Of a stretch of 64,000 bases of DNA, positions 55,840-64,000 are shown in pieces (position 1 is the first letter of the stretch; the number at the start of each line of letters is the position of its first letter). A program made the translations under genes and the position numbers. The stretch spans positions 1 to 64,000 of the forward strand of contig QBVD01000062.1 of assembly GCA_003058525.1 (NCBI GenBank), written 5' to 3'. This DNA is from a gamma proteobacterium symbiont of Ctena orbiculata (GTDB taxonomy: Bacteria > Pseudomonadota > Gammaproteobacteria > Chromatiales > Chromatiaceae). The notes below the pieces were generated by a model. The model was not told the DNA's origin. It saw nothing but the letters and a program-made list of their open reading frames with translations, and did not search any database.

Positions 55840-56489
55840 CTGCAATGAAAAAGACGGCAAAAGGACGATTCATCACCGTTGAAGGCGGTGAAGGGGCTGG
55901 AAAAAGCAGTAATCTGGCATTCATCCAATCCTTGATTGAAACCGCCGGTAAACAGGTGCTTTTTACCCGGGAACCGGGTGGAACACCGCTTGGCGAAGCC
56001 ATTCGTGAATTGCTGTTGGGGCACAAACACACAGGTATGGCGGACGATACGGAACTGCTGTTGATGTTCGCCGCGCGTGCGGAGCATCTGCAACAAAAAA
56101 TCCTACCGGCCCTTGAGCGGGGAATCTGGGTGTTGTGCGATCGTTTCACTGATGCAAGCTTTGCCTATCAAGGGGCGGGAAGAGGTCTATCGCTGGAGAA
56201 GATTGCCAAGTTACAGCAGTTCGTTCAGGGTACGTTGCGTCCCGATCTGACATTGTTGCTCGACGTGCCGGTGGATACCGGTTTGCAGCGTGCCGGGAAG
56301 CGTTCAGAGCCTGATCGATTTGAAAGCGAGAACCGCGACTTCTTTGAGAAAGTGAGAGCGGGATATCTGCAGATCGCCACGCAGGAGCCTGATCGTGTCC
56401 AGGTGATCGATGCATCTCCTGCCTTGGAAATGGTGCAGGATCAAATCAAAACGGTCGTTCAACACTATCTGGAGAGCCAGGGTGAGTGA
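55836..56489 (+). CDS. tmk: Thymidylate kinase
   Basis: A 217-residue kinase. P-loop VEGGEGAGKSSN, DRX motif LCDRFTDASFAYQGAGRG and LID-region RSEPDRFES. Phosphorylates dTMP. Overlaps both neighbours. Confidence 0.97.
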   Translation: MTAMKKTAKGRFITVEGGEGAGKSSNLAFIQSLIETAGKQVLFTREPGGTPLGEAIRELLLGHKHTGMADDTELLLMFAARAEHLQQKILPALERGIWVLCDRFTDASFAYQGAGRGLSLEKIAKLQQFVQGTLRPDLTLLLDVPVDTGLQRAGKRSEPDRFESENRDFFEKVRAGYLQIATQEPDRVQVIDASPALEMVQDQIKTVVQHYLESQGE

Positions 56490-57486
56490 GTTGCGTTATC
56501 ATCGCCTACCATGGCACGACGAGCAGTGGCATTTTTTACAACGGGCCGTTGAACAGCACCGACTGCCCCATGCCTTATTACTTTCTGGACCTCCCGGATT
56601 GGGAAAAGAGCAGTTCGTGCTCAGTTTTGCCCAATCCGTGTTGTGTGTGGATAGAGACCGTTACGGTGTCGCCTGCGGCGTCTGTCGTCAGTGTCAGTTG
56701 CTGTACAGCGGTAACCATCCCGATTTTAAATGGTTGAAACCGGATGAAGAGAGTAAAAGCGGTGAGATAACGATAGAAGCAATTCGGAGCCTTACCGCCA
56801 ATGCTTCATTAACCAGCCATGCCGGCGGTAACAAGGTCATCGCCATACAACCGGCCCATCGAATGAACAAAGCCGCGGCCAACAGTCTCCTCAAAACCTT
56901 GGAAGAGCCTACGCCGGGCAGCGTGATATTGCTGTTGACCGATCAACCGGGCAGATTACTTGCCACTATCCGCAGCCGCTGTCAGAAAGTAGATTTCAAA
57001 CCTCCGCACAGGACACAGGCCATCGAGTGGCTCTCTGACAAGGTGACCCAGGAAGATCCGCAACTGTTGCTGACACTGGCCAACGGTGCGCCACTCAAGG
57101 CGCTTCAACTTGACAACAGTGAACTCCTGAATGCCCGCAAAGAAATGGCAAAAGGATTTCTACAACTTCTGGGTGGGAAACGTGATCCGGTCAGCCTGGC
57201 GCGTGGATGGGGAGCCTTTGACAGCGTCTTGTTGTTGGAGTGGCTGACGGGCTGGGTGATCGATCTGATTCGTCTGCAGGAAGGGGGAGATGAGGGGGGG
57301 ATCTTTAATCGGGATCTCACTCAAGCTTTGCGGAAAACGGCCGACAAGATAAACTCGAGGACTCTGCATGGCTATCTGCTCCAGGTTTATGCGGCCAGGA
57401 GTACCGTAGAGAGCAATTTAAACCCGCAATTGACCTTGGAAAAGCTGCTGATTTCCTGGTGTGATTGCAGAACCCAGGCGTGTTAG
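56482..57486 (+). CDS. holB: DNA polymerase III delta-prime subunit
   Basis: A 334-residue clamp-loader protein. P-loop SGPPGLGKEQF, a four-Cys zinc site (CVDRDRYGVACGVCRQC), MNKAAANSLLKTLEEP and arginine region ATIRSRCQ. GTG at 56482 overlaps the tmk stop by 8 bases and gives the family N-terminus. Confidence 0.94.
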   Translation: MSELRYHRLPWHDEQWHFLQRAVEQHRLPHALLLSGPPGLGKEQFVLSFAQSVLCVDRDRYGVACGVCRQCQLLYSGNHPDFKWLKPDEESKSGEITIEAIRSLTANASLTSHAGGNKVIAIQPAHRMNKAAANSLLKTLEEPTPGSVILLLTDQPGRLLATIRSRCQKVDFKPPHRTQAIEWLSDKVTQEDPQLLLTLANGAPLKALQLDNSELLNARKEMAKGFLQLLGGKRDPVSLARGWGAFDSVLLLEWLTGWVIDLIRLQEGGDEGGIFNRDLTQALRKTADKINSRTLHGYLLQVYAARSTVESNLNPQLTLEKLLISWCDCRTQAC

Positions 57487-57504
57487 ACAGAAACTGAGAA
57501 TCGT

Positions 57505-57852
57505 ATGGCTGGTGGACCCAAACAAGGAATACTCTCGCTGACAATCAAGGATAAAAATGCCTTGTATGCGGCCTACATGCAATTTGTTGAATTTGGTGGA
57601 CTTTTTATTCCCACTACCAAGCAGTACCGATTGGGTGACGAGGTTTTCATGCTGCTGACGCTGATGGACGAGACGGAGCGTCTGCCGGTGGCCGGTAAGA
57701 TCATCTGGATCACACCCGTCGGCGCGGAGGGTAACAGAGCAGCCGGCATCGGTGTCCAGTTCAGTGATCAGGATGGCGGTGCAGCACGCAACAAGATCGA
57801 GACCTATCTTGCCGGTGCCCTGAAATCAGACCGTCCTACACACACGCTATAG
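57505..57852 (+). CDS. pilZ: PilZ domain type IV pilus protein
   Basis: A 115-residue protein resembling PilZ itself: ILSLTIKDKNALYAAYMQFV, then GLFIPTTKQYRLGDEV and GIGVQFSD. The type IV pilus PilZ does not bind c-di-GMP and lacks the RxxxR motif; the same is true here. Location after holB is that of Pseudomonas. Confidence 0.93.
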   Translation: MAGGPKQGILSLTIKDKNALYAAYMQFVEFGGLFIPTTKQYRLGDEVFMLLTLMDETERLPVAGKIIWITPVGAEGNRAAGIGVQFSDQDGGAARNKIETYLAGALKSDRPTHTL

Positions 57853-58060
57853 TCATAAGCCGACTAACATGCGGATTCTCTATCTGACCAATGGTTAGTT
57901 ATTTTTCTTTTTGTGACACAACCGAAATGGAGATCTTTATCAGCCCCCTGCCGGTGGAGCTGCTGATAAGTATCGTTCACAGAACGAAATTATCGAGTCT
58001 GGTGTTGAAGATGCAGCTACAATCCCCTGTCAAAATCAGGAACGGCCCGAATAAAGCTCC

Positions 58061-58873
58061 ATGTTAGTCGATTCCCACTGCCATCTCGATCGTGTCTCTC
58101 TTGCTCCCCATAACGGGGATTTTGCCAGCTTTATGAGCAGCACCCTTGCACAAGGTATCGATCATCTGTTGTGCGTCTCAATCGATCTTGAATCCTGGCC
58201 GGCCATGGTGGCCCTGGTAGCGGATTACCCACAGATTTCCATATCGGTGGGCGTGCATCCAAATGATAAGGAGCGTCATGAACCCACGGTTGAGGAGTTG
58301 CTGAGGCTCTCACGCCGTGAAAAGGTCGTCGCCATCGGGGAGACTGGACTGGATTATTTTCATGGTGAAGGGGATCTGGATTGGCAGCGTGAACGGTTTC
58401 GGCAGCATATTAGAGCAGCCAAGGAGGCGAAGCTGCCTCTCATCATCCACACCCGGGATTCCCGGATCGATACAATCCAGATCATGCAGGATGAGGGGGC
58501 GGACGATGTGGGTGGGGTGATGCACTGCTTCACAGAGAACTGGTCCATGGCGATGCAGGCACTGGAGATGGGTTTTTATATCTCATTTTCCGGCATCATC
58601 ACCTTCAGGAATGCGGTCGAGTTGCGTGAGGTCGCAAAACGGGTGCCGATGGATCATCTGCTGATCGAGACAGACTCCCCCTACCTGGCGCCGGTACCCC
58701 ATCGCGGCAAACCCAATCAGCCGATCCATGTGCGGCATGTTGCTGAATGTGTGGCCGAGCTGAAAGGGCTGACACTAGAGGCAATTGCCGACCGGACAAC
58801 CGCCAATTTCTATCGCTGTTTCCCTCTGGCACAGAGCGCGCTATCCATTTCTCGCGGATTAGATTATGAATAA
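58061..58873 (+). CDS. tatD: TatD-family metal-dependent hydrolase
   Basis: A 270-residue TIM-barrel protein. Metal ligands in LVDSHCHLD, GETGLDYF, IIHTRDS, GVMHCF and ETDSPYLAPVPHRGK are intact. Members are 3'-5' DNases or YcfH-like; role in DNA quality control. Overlaps the porin gene start by 8 bases. Confidence 0.95.
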   Translation: MLVDSHCHLDRVSLAPHNGDFASFMSSTLAQGIDHLLCVSIDLESWPAMVALVADYPQISISVGVHPNDKERHEPTVEELLRLSRREKVVAIGETGLDYFHGEGDLDWQRERFRQHIRAAKEAKLPLIIHTRDSRIDTIQIMQDEGADDVGGVMHCFTENWSMAMQALEMGFYISFSGIITFRNAVELREVAKRVPMDHLLIETDSPYLAPVPHRGKPNQPIHVRHVAECVAELKGLTLEAIADRTTANFYRCFPLAQSALSISRGLDYE

Positions 58874-60068
58874 ATCAGTAGCTTTATGGTTACTCTGTAG
58901 CTTCTTTTCCGCAGCCCTGACGGCTCAAGATAGGAGTACAGAAGGTTATGAGGATTTGGTCATCAACACCAAAGGCGGTCTTGAGGTGACCACGACCGAT
59001 GGCGAGTTCTCCATACAGTTGGGGGGCAGGATCCTGGCTGATGCCGCAGTATATGATGAGGATAAAAATGCCCTGGGCAATGGGAGCGAACTGCGTGATT
59101 TAAGACTCGATCTGGAAGGACGGCTGTATGCCGATTTCATCTACGAGTTCAGTGTCGACTTCTCCGATGGGGAAGCGGACGTCAAGGATGCCTGGTTTGC
59201 CTATGATGCCATCTACCCCTGGCGCTTTTCCGTTGGACATTTCAAACAGCCATTCAGCCTGGAGGAGATGACCAGCAAGCGATATCTGACCTTTATGGAG
59301 CGTGCCTTGCCCAATGCGTTCGCTCCAGGAAGAAGCATGGGTATTGGTGCCCAGTGGTCGGGTGAGCAGATGACCTTTGCCGCCGGCCTGTTCGGTGATG
59401 ATTACAACGATGACACTGATGATGAGGGTGATGAAGGCTGGGGTGTCACCAGCCGCTGGACTTATGCGCCGCTTGCTGAAGATAGATCCGCATTTCACAT
59501 GGGCATAGCTGCCAGCTACAGAAGGTTGGATGATGAAGAGGAGGTTCGAATCGATAGCAGGCCGGAGTCTCACCTGACCGATATTCGATATCTCGATACG
59601 GGCAAACTCAAGCAGAGTCGATCTACCAGGCTACTGGGTCTGGAATGTGCATGGGTGTCAGGTCCGTTTTCCCTGCAGGGTGAGTGGATGCAAGCAAAAA
59701 TTGAGCGTGACGAAGGTACGGAGCCCACCTTTGAAGGCTGGTATCTACAGGTTAGTTGGTTCCTGACAGGTGAAAGCCGCCACTATAAGCAGCGTTCGGC
59801 AAAATTTGGGCGGATTAGGCCGCTTTCCGACCATGGCGCTGTAGAGGTGGCCGCACGTTTCAGCTCCCTGGATCTCAACGATGGGGAGATCGAGGGTGGA
59901 TCCAGCGACAACATCACACTGGGAATCAATTGGTATATCAATCGGCAGATTCGCCTGATGGCCAACGCAATCATTGTCGATAATGACAGCTATGCCGATG
60001 CGGATGGTGATGTGGAGGGGGAGGATACGCCCTCTATTCTTCAACTTCGGGCTCAAGTTGATTTCTAG
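58866..60068 (+). CDS. OprP/OprO-like phosphate-selective porin
   Basis: A 400-residue precursor with signal peptide (ALWLLCSFFSAALTAQ). The pattern YADFIYEFSVDFSDGEADVKD then AWFAYDA, the GHFKQPFSLEEMTS segment and AFAPGRSMG belong to the OprP/OprO family, which takes up phosphate or pyrophosphate. The last residue is Phe, as required for barrel assembly. Next to a PhnD-like binding protein, it may work in anion uptake or sensing. Confidence 0.9.
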   Translation: MNKSVALWLLCSFFSAALTAQDRSTEGYEDLVINTKGGLEVTTTDGEFSIQLGGRILADAAVYDEDKNALGNGSELRDLRLDLEGRLYADFIYEFSVDFSDGEADVKDAWFAYDAIYPWRFSVGHFKQPFSLEEMTSKRYLTFMERALPNAFAPGRSMGIGAQWSGEQMTFAAGLFGDDYNDDTDDEGDEGWGVTSRWTYAPLAEDRSAFHMGIAASYRRLDDEEEVRIDSRPESHLTDIRYLDTGKLKQSRSTRLLGLECAWVSGPFSLQGEWMQAKIERDEGTEPTFEGWYLQVSWFLTGESRHYKQRSAKFGRIRPLSDHGAVEVAARFSSLDLNDGEIEGGSSDNITLGINWYINRQIRLMANAIIVDNDSYADADGDVEGEDTPSILQLRAQVDF

Positions 60069-60111
60069 GTTGTGACGATGATAGTCAAATTTGTCTATAC
60101 AGGCCCTCAAA

Positions 60112-61044
60112 ATGATACGTAACTTAGGCACAGGAGCGCTTCTGCTGCTGTTCCTTCTCTCCTGGTCGATACCGTCCCATGTTGCAGCAAGTGGCAGTGA
60201 TCCGAATACATTGGTAATAGGTAAGATCAGCCACAATCCAAAAAAACACTATCGTTACTTGAAACCCATGCTGATGTATGTGGTGGAAAGAATGCGTGAC
60301 CTCGGAATCACAAAAGGCAAGATCCGCATGGCAAAAAGCAAAGAGCATATGGCGGAGTTGTTGGCCAGAGGTGATGTGGACTGGGTGACGGAAACACCTA
60401 TTGCCGCATCATATCTGCATGAGAAAAGCGGTGCGGAGCTATTACTTAGAAAGTGGAAAAAAAATACATCTGAATACTACACGGTATTTTTTTCACTTAA
60501 AGATGGGGCAGTAAAGAAACTTGAGGACTTGAAGGGAAAGATCATTGCCCTGGAGGATCCAGCATCAACGACAGCCTACTATTTGCCTGTCCATGCAATG
60601 TTACAGAGTGGATTGACGCCTGTTAAATTGAGAAATTTTCGGGAAACACCACCGGCGGATAAGGTTGGCTTTGTGTTTGTCCGGGAAGAGATCAATATAG
60701 CCACACTGGTGAATAAAGGTCTGGCCCATGCCGGTGCGTTCAGCAATCTGGATTGGGATAAGGAAGATCATCTGCCTTCCCAGTATCGTGCTCAGTTTTC
60801 CATTTTTAAAAAGCTTCCACCTGTCGTTCGCGCAGTGGAATTGGTGCGCCGTGATTTAAACCCGGCTTTAAAAAGACGCCTCGAAGGGATTTTGTTGCAG
60901 GCCGGTGATGATCCGAAGGCTCAGCCTGTCCTGCATGCCTACCAGCGAACAAAAAAATTCGATGTACTGAGTGATGAGCAGAAACAGTCGATATACGACA
61001 TGTACTCTATAGTCGATAAAGTCGATCGAGCACTCACACCCTAA
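60112..61044 (+). CDS. PhnD-like phosphate/phosphonate binding protein
   Basis: A 310-residue periplasmic binding protein with signal peptide (LLLLFLLSWSIPSHVAAS). LVIGKISHNPKKHYRYLKPM, GDVDWVTETPIAASYL, LKGKIIALEDPASTTAYYLP and HAGAFSNLDW fit the PhnD/SsuA-like fold. No ABC permease or ATPase gene follows; instead a GGDEF-EAL enzyme lies 129 bases on. It more likely serves as a sensor input than as a transport component. Confidence 0.85.
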   Translation: MIRNLGTGALLLLFLLSWSIPSHVAASGSDPNTLVIGKISHNPKKHYRYLKPMLMYVVERMRDLGITKGKIRMAKSKEHMAELLARGDVDWVTETPIAASYLHEKSGAELLLRKWKKNTSEYYTVFFSLKDGAVKKLEDLKGKIIALEDPASTTAYYLPVHAMLQSGLTPVKLRNFRETPPADKVGFVFVREEINIATLVNKGLAHAGAFSNLDWDKEDHLPSQYRAQFSIFKKLPPVVRAVELVRRDLNPALKRRLEGILLQAGDDPKAQPVLHAYQRTKKFDVLSDEQKQSIYDMYSIVDKVDRALTP

Positions 61045-61173
61045 AAGGATCAAGTCATGCGCAAAGGTAAAATTACGATGCAAAGCATGAAGAACATTTA
61101 CATACAATCACAAGGATTGAATGTATGTGTAGCTTGATGCAGCCCTGTTGAATCCTGATGGGCTACTGATTCA

Positions 61174-63627
61174 ATGGCAAGAAATCTACAGTTCAGATAT
61201 ACCGTTGCTATTGGTGCCGGAATCGTCATTGTTACGATTATCCTAGCTACACTGTTTTTCTTCCAGTCTAAGGACCTGCTATCCAATATCAAAACCACTA
61301 CCTCCTCCACAATGAGTGTTGCCCTACATAATGAGGCAAAAAAACGCCTTATGAATCTAAGTGCAATTCTGAGCGAGGATGTGGCAAACCCCCTCTATAA
61401 TTTTGATATGCTCGCTATCCTGCATCTGCTGCAGAGCGTTGCCAATCTGGATGACATCGTCTATGTCATGGTGATCGATCCGCAGGGTGTGATCGTTCAC
61501 GATGGAACCGAACTGTTAGACAACTACGGCAAGCAAATAGAAGACGGAAAAATTCTGGACTGGATTAAAAAGGAATCGGTGCCACTGCTAAAAAACTCAA
61601 AAGATGTGATGGAGATAGTCTCTCCAGTCCATATTGCCGATGAAAGACTGGGTTGGGTCAGAATTGCGCTATCTAAAAAGGGGCAACTGGAAAACACAGA
61701 GAAACTGACTCGGCAGTTATCCGAATTAACCTCGAAATCGCATCAACGCGAACAATATCTGCTGTTTTTCGTTACCGGTATTTTACTGTTGCTAGGCTTG
61801 GCTTTGGCTGCATTGATCTCAAATAGATTAGTGTCACCGATTCGAACACTGACAGAATATGTGAAACGTGTCGGTGAAGGCGCCTATGGCATTGAGCTGG
61901 AAAAAAACCGAAGTGACGAGATCGGTCAACTGATCCACTCATTCAACCGTATGAGCAGGGATCTTTCCAATACATCGGTATCTAGACAGTATTTGAATGA
62001 TGTACTCAATAATTTGCGTGATGCATTGATCGTGGTCTCTGTCGATAAGAATATTATCATGGTCAATAATGCTGCTGTTGATATGATCGGTTACGATAAA
62101 GAGCGGTTGGTGGGTATGTCATATTACGACATTATCGACAGTCGAGATGGTGTGCGCGTCAAGCAATGGCTCACCTATCATATGAAGGATGAGGCGGATA
62201 GTATTGACGCCAGATATATTACTGCTGAGGGTTCCTGCGTGCTGGTCTCCCTGTCAGGCGCCTATCTCGAATTTTCAGGAGGTCCTGGGCAGATCATCAC
62301 GGTTGCGCAGGATGTCAGCGAGCATAGAAAGAACGAGGAACATATACGCTATCTGGCCCAATATGATGGCTTGACCAATCTGCCCAATCGACAACTATTC
62401 AGCGATCGGTTAAAACATGCCATGGAGCAGGCTGATCGGGGAGAGTATCTTGTCGCCTTGATGTTTATCGATCTGGACCGCTTTAAGAAGGTCAATGACA
62501 GCCTTGGCCACCATGCTGGTGATCTGCTGTTGAAAAAGGCAGCTGTGCGATTGAAGAAGATGCTGCGTGTGGGTGATACTGTGGCGCGTTTGGGGGGCGA
62601 TGAATTCACCATTATTGCGGAGCAGATCAAATCGATAAGCGATGGTGTAAACATTGCAAAAACCATCCTTGAAACCATCAGGGAACCGTTCGAGATCGAA
62701 TCAAGGAAGGTGCATATCGGATGCAGCATCGGTATCGTCTTCTATCCATTCTCCAAGGATGACATCGGTAGTTTGATTCAGAAGGCCGATATGGCCATGT
62801 ATCAAGCAAAAAGGAGTGGGCGCGGGCAGTATTGCGTCTACAATCATTTGCTGGGTGCCAATGAGGACGGCCTGATACAACAGGAGAGTGAGTTGATGGA
62901 GGCGTTGAAGACAAAAAGTTTTCATCTGCTCTACCAGCCAATTATCGATGTCAATACAGAATCAATGGTCGGAATGGAGGCCTTGTTGCGGTGGGATAAT
63001 CCAAGACGCGGTTTAGTGGATCCCACAGAGTTTCTTCCATTTCTCGAAAATTCAGGTTTAATCATCGAATTGGGTGATTGGATTTTGGAACGGGCCTGTA
63101 TAGAAATACTTGCCTGTGACGATAACGGCGATCGGCCATTACAATTGAATGTCAATGTCTCCATACATCAATTTAATCAAGGTGATTTTTCCCATCGTGT
63201 TGAGTCGATTCTGACCAGGACAGGCTTCGATCCAAAGCGACTTGAGTTGGAAATCACAGAAAGCAGTCTGATAGAAGATATCGAACTGAGCAGGTACGTC
63301 GTACGCAGTCTGAAAAAGCTTGGTGTTCGTATCGCAGTCGATGATTTTGGCACAGGTTATTCTTCCTTCTCTTATCTCAGGGACTTTGCGCTGGATACTC
63401 TGAAACTTGATTCCAGTTTCACCAAGGGATTACCCGCAGACAATTATGCCACCGGTATCTGCACGGCACTGATAAAAATGGCGGAAATCATGGATCTGAA
63501 CGTGGTTGCTGAAGGAGTGGAAAATTCACGGCAGTTAGAGTGGTTAAGTCAAGAGAATGTACAACAGTGCCAGGGCTACTACTTTAGCGAACCTGTTATT
63601 CTGACTGACCAGGAAACCTCTAATTGA
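61174..63627 (+). CDS. Membrane GGDEF-EAL c-di-GMP enzyme with periplasmic sensor, HAMP and PAS
   Basis: An 817-residue protein. TM1 (about 8-30), periplasmic sensor (about 35-185), TM2 (about 192-212), HAMP (RLVSPIRTLTEYVKRVGEG), PAS (about 270-390), GGDEF intact (RLGGDEFTII) and EAL intact (MEALLRW, EITESSL, VDDFGTGYSSF, KLDSSF, AEGVE). It could both make and break c-di-GMP. The adjacent PhnD-like protein could present a ligand to its periplasmic domain, a pairing known from other bacteria. Confidence 0.94.
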   Translation: MARNLQFRYTVAIGAGIVIVTIILATLFFFQSKDLLSNIKTTTSSTMSVALHNEAKKRLMNLSAILSEDVANPLYNFDMLAILHLLQSVANLDDIVYVMVIDPQGVIVHDGTELLDNYGKQIEDGKILDWIKKESVPLLKNSKDVMEIVSPVHIADERLGWVRIALSKKGQLENTEKLTRQLSELTSKSHQREQYLLFFVTGILLLLGLALAALISNRLVSPIRTLTEYVKRVGEGAYGIELEKNRSDEIGQLIHSFNRMSRDLSNTSVSRQYLNDVLNNLRDALIVVSVDKNIIMVNNAAVDMIGYDKERLVGMSYYDIIDSRDGVRVKQWLTYHMKDEADSIDARYITAEGSCVLVSLSGAYLEFSGGPGQIITVAQDVSEHRKNEEHIRYLAQYDGLTNLPNRQLFSDRLKHAMEQADRGEYLVALMFIDLDRFKKVNDSLGHHAGDLLLKKAAVRLKKMLRVGDTVARLGGDEFTIIAEQIKSISDGVNIAKTILETIREPFEIESRKVHIGCSIGIVFYPFSKDDIGSLIQKADMAMYQAKRSGRGQYCVYNHLLGANEDGLIQQESELMEALKTKSFHLLYQPIIDVNTESMVGMEALLRWDNPRRGLVDPTEFLPFLENSGLIIELGDWILERACIEILACDDNGDRPLQLNVNVSIHQFNQGDFSHRVESILTRTGFDPKRLELEITESSLIEDIELSRYVVRSLKKLGVRIAVDDFGTGYSSFSYLRDFALDTLKLDSSFTKGLPADNYATGICTALIKMAEIMDLNVVAEGVENSRQLEWLSQENVQQCQGYYFSEPVILTDQETSN

Positions 63628-63754
63628 TTCAGAATTTCAGGCAGTACAGTAATGTACCGCCGTTTTTCATTGTCGCAAGTGAATGAAAAAAACCGACAGC
63701 GGAAAATCGTATTTTCTGTTTGATAATTGATGCTGTATGAGACGGTAGCCTCAC

Positions 63755-64000
63755 TCAATGCCCGATATACATTTCATCATACTCTTTGGCATATCGCTCA
63801 AGGATGTTTTTCCGCTTCAGCTTCAGAGTGGGAGTGATCAAACCGTTCTCCACGCTCCAGGGTTCACCGAGCACGGTCACACGGATGATCTTCGCATAAC
63901 CGGGAAAGTTGTCCAGGTGATTGTTGATGCGGGCCAATAATTCCTGCATCTGCTGTTCGCTGATATTGCCGGGGTTCAAACCAAGTATTTGGGCGTGTTC
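63755..64000 (-). CDS. AMP-forming long-chain acyl-CoA ligase, C-terminus (partial)
   Basis: The last 81 residues; the gene continues off the right edge. INNHLDNFPGYAKIIRVTVL, EPWSVENGLITPTLKLKRKN and ILERYAKEYDEMY are the C-terminal domain of FadD15-like ligases, with the catalytic-lysine region LTPTLKLKR. Activates fatty acids with ATP and CoA. Confidence 0.88.
   Translation of the reverse strand, partial: EHAQILGLNPGNISEQQMQELLARINNHLDNFPGYAKIIRVTVLGEPWSVENGLITPTLKLKRKNILERYAKEYDEMYIGH

Overview
The window reads as chromosome of a marine-type gammaproteobacterium. The acyl-chain synthesis cluster keeps the classical order yceD-rpmF-plsX-fabH-fabD-fabG-acpP-fabF-pabC-mltG-tmk-holB-pilZ-tatD, with pilZ between holB and tatD as in pseudomonads and Chromatiales-like bacteria. 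A sodium-pumping oxaloacetate decarboxylase (oadGAB) sits beside it. The very large c-type cytochrome investment would suit a sulfur-oxidising or metal-respiring lineage; that assignment is inference, and no marker gene here proves it.

Layout. 1-360: end of an IS21-family element (istA start plus four terminal repeats) inserted into a small P-loop gene. 679-14488: a multiheme cytochrome locus. A minus-strand pair (ankyrin/Sel1 exported protein and membrane-anchored 2x[4Fe-4S] flavoprotein) is divergent from a plus-strand run: membrane cytochrome-b-like protein, 21-heme cytochrome c, a cytochrome with 67 CXXCH sites plus one CX4CH, and an 833-residue outer-membrane beta-barrel protein with SPOR and TPR-like parts. 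Together they look like a trans-envelope electron conduit running cytoplasmic NAD(P)H/ferredoxin side to inner membrane to periplasm to outer membrane. This is the most exciting part of the window. 14659-17595: crcB, a DUF190 gene, serS, a small membrane protein and a BI-1/YccA protein.

17766-27660: tRNA-Ser(UGA) is the attachment site of a 9.8-kb integrated island bounded by a 62-bp direct repeat of the tRNA 3' part. It carries a tyrosine integrase, an AlpA-like protein, a P4/D5-type primase-helicase, twin long inverted repeats (possible replication origin), a lone HK97-type capsid gene without terminase or portal, two HTH regulators around a P4-like seqA/seqB/seqC immunity-RNA region, and an AT-rich two-gene cargo (nucleoside-deoxyribosyltransferase/TIR-like protein plus two-TM protein) that looks like a defence module. 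27661-28100: the displaced tRNA terminator and a 176-bp tandem repeat.

28189-43811: chromosomal genes: htpX, an RRM protein, a QseB/QseC-like two-component pair, a YheT hydrolase, a Lon-N domain protein, class I fructose-bisphosphate aldolase, an RRM-like basic protein, a DUF4332 protein, an FmdB zinc ribbon, a YugP-like metallopeptidase, a DUF2914 protein, a large response regulator with degenerate GGDEF and coiled coil, an HDOD protein and Maf/YceF. 44113-58873: oadGAB and the fatty-acid/cell-envelope/replication cluster. 58866-63627: an OprP-like porin, a PhnD-like binding protein and a GGDEF-EAL enzyme, apparently one envelope-sensing unit. The window ends inside an AMP-forming acyl-CoA ligase.
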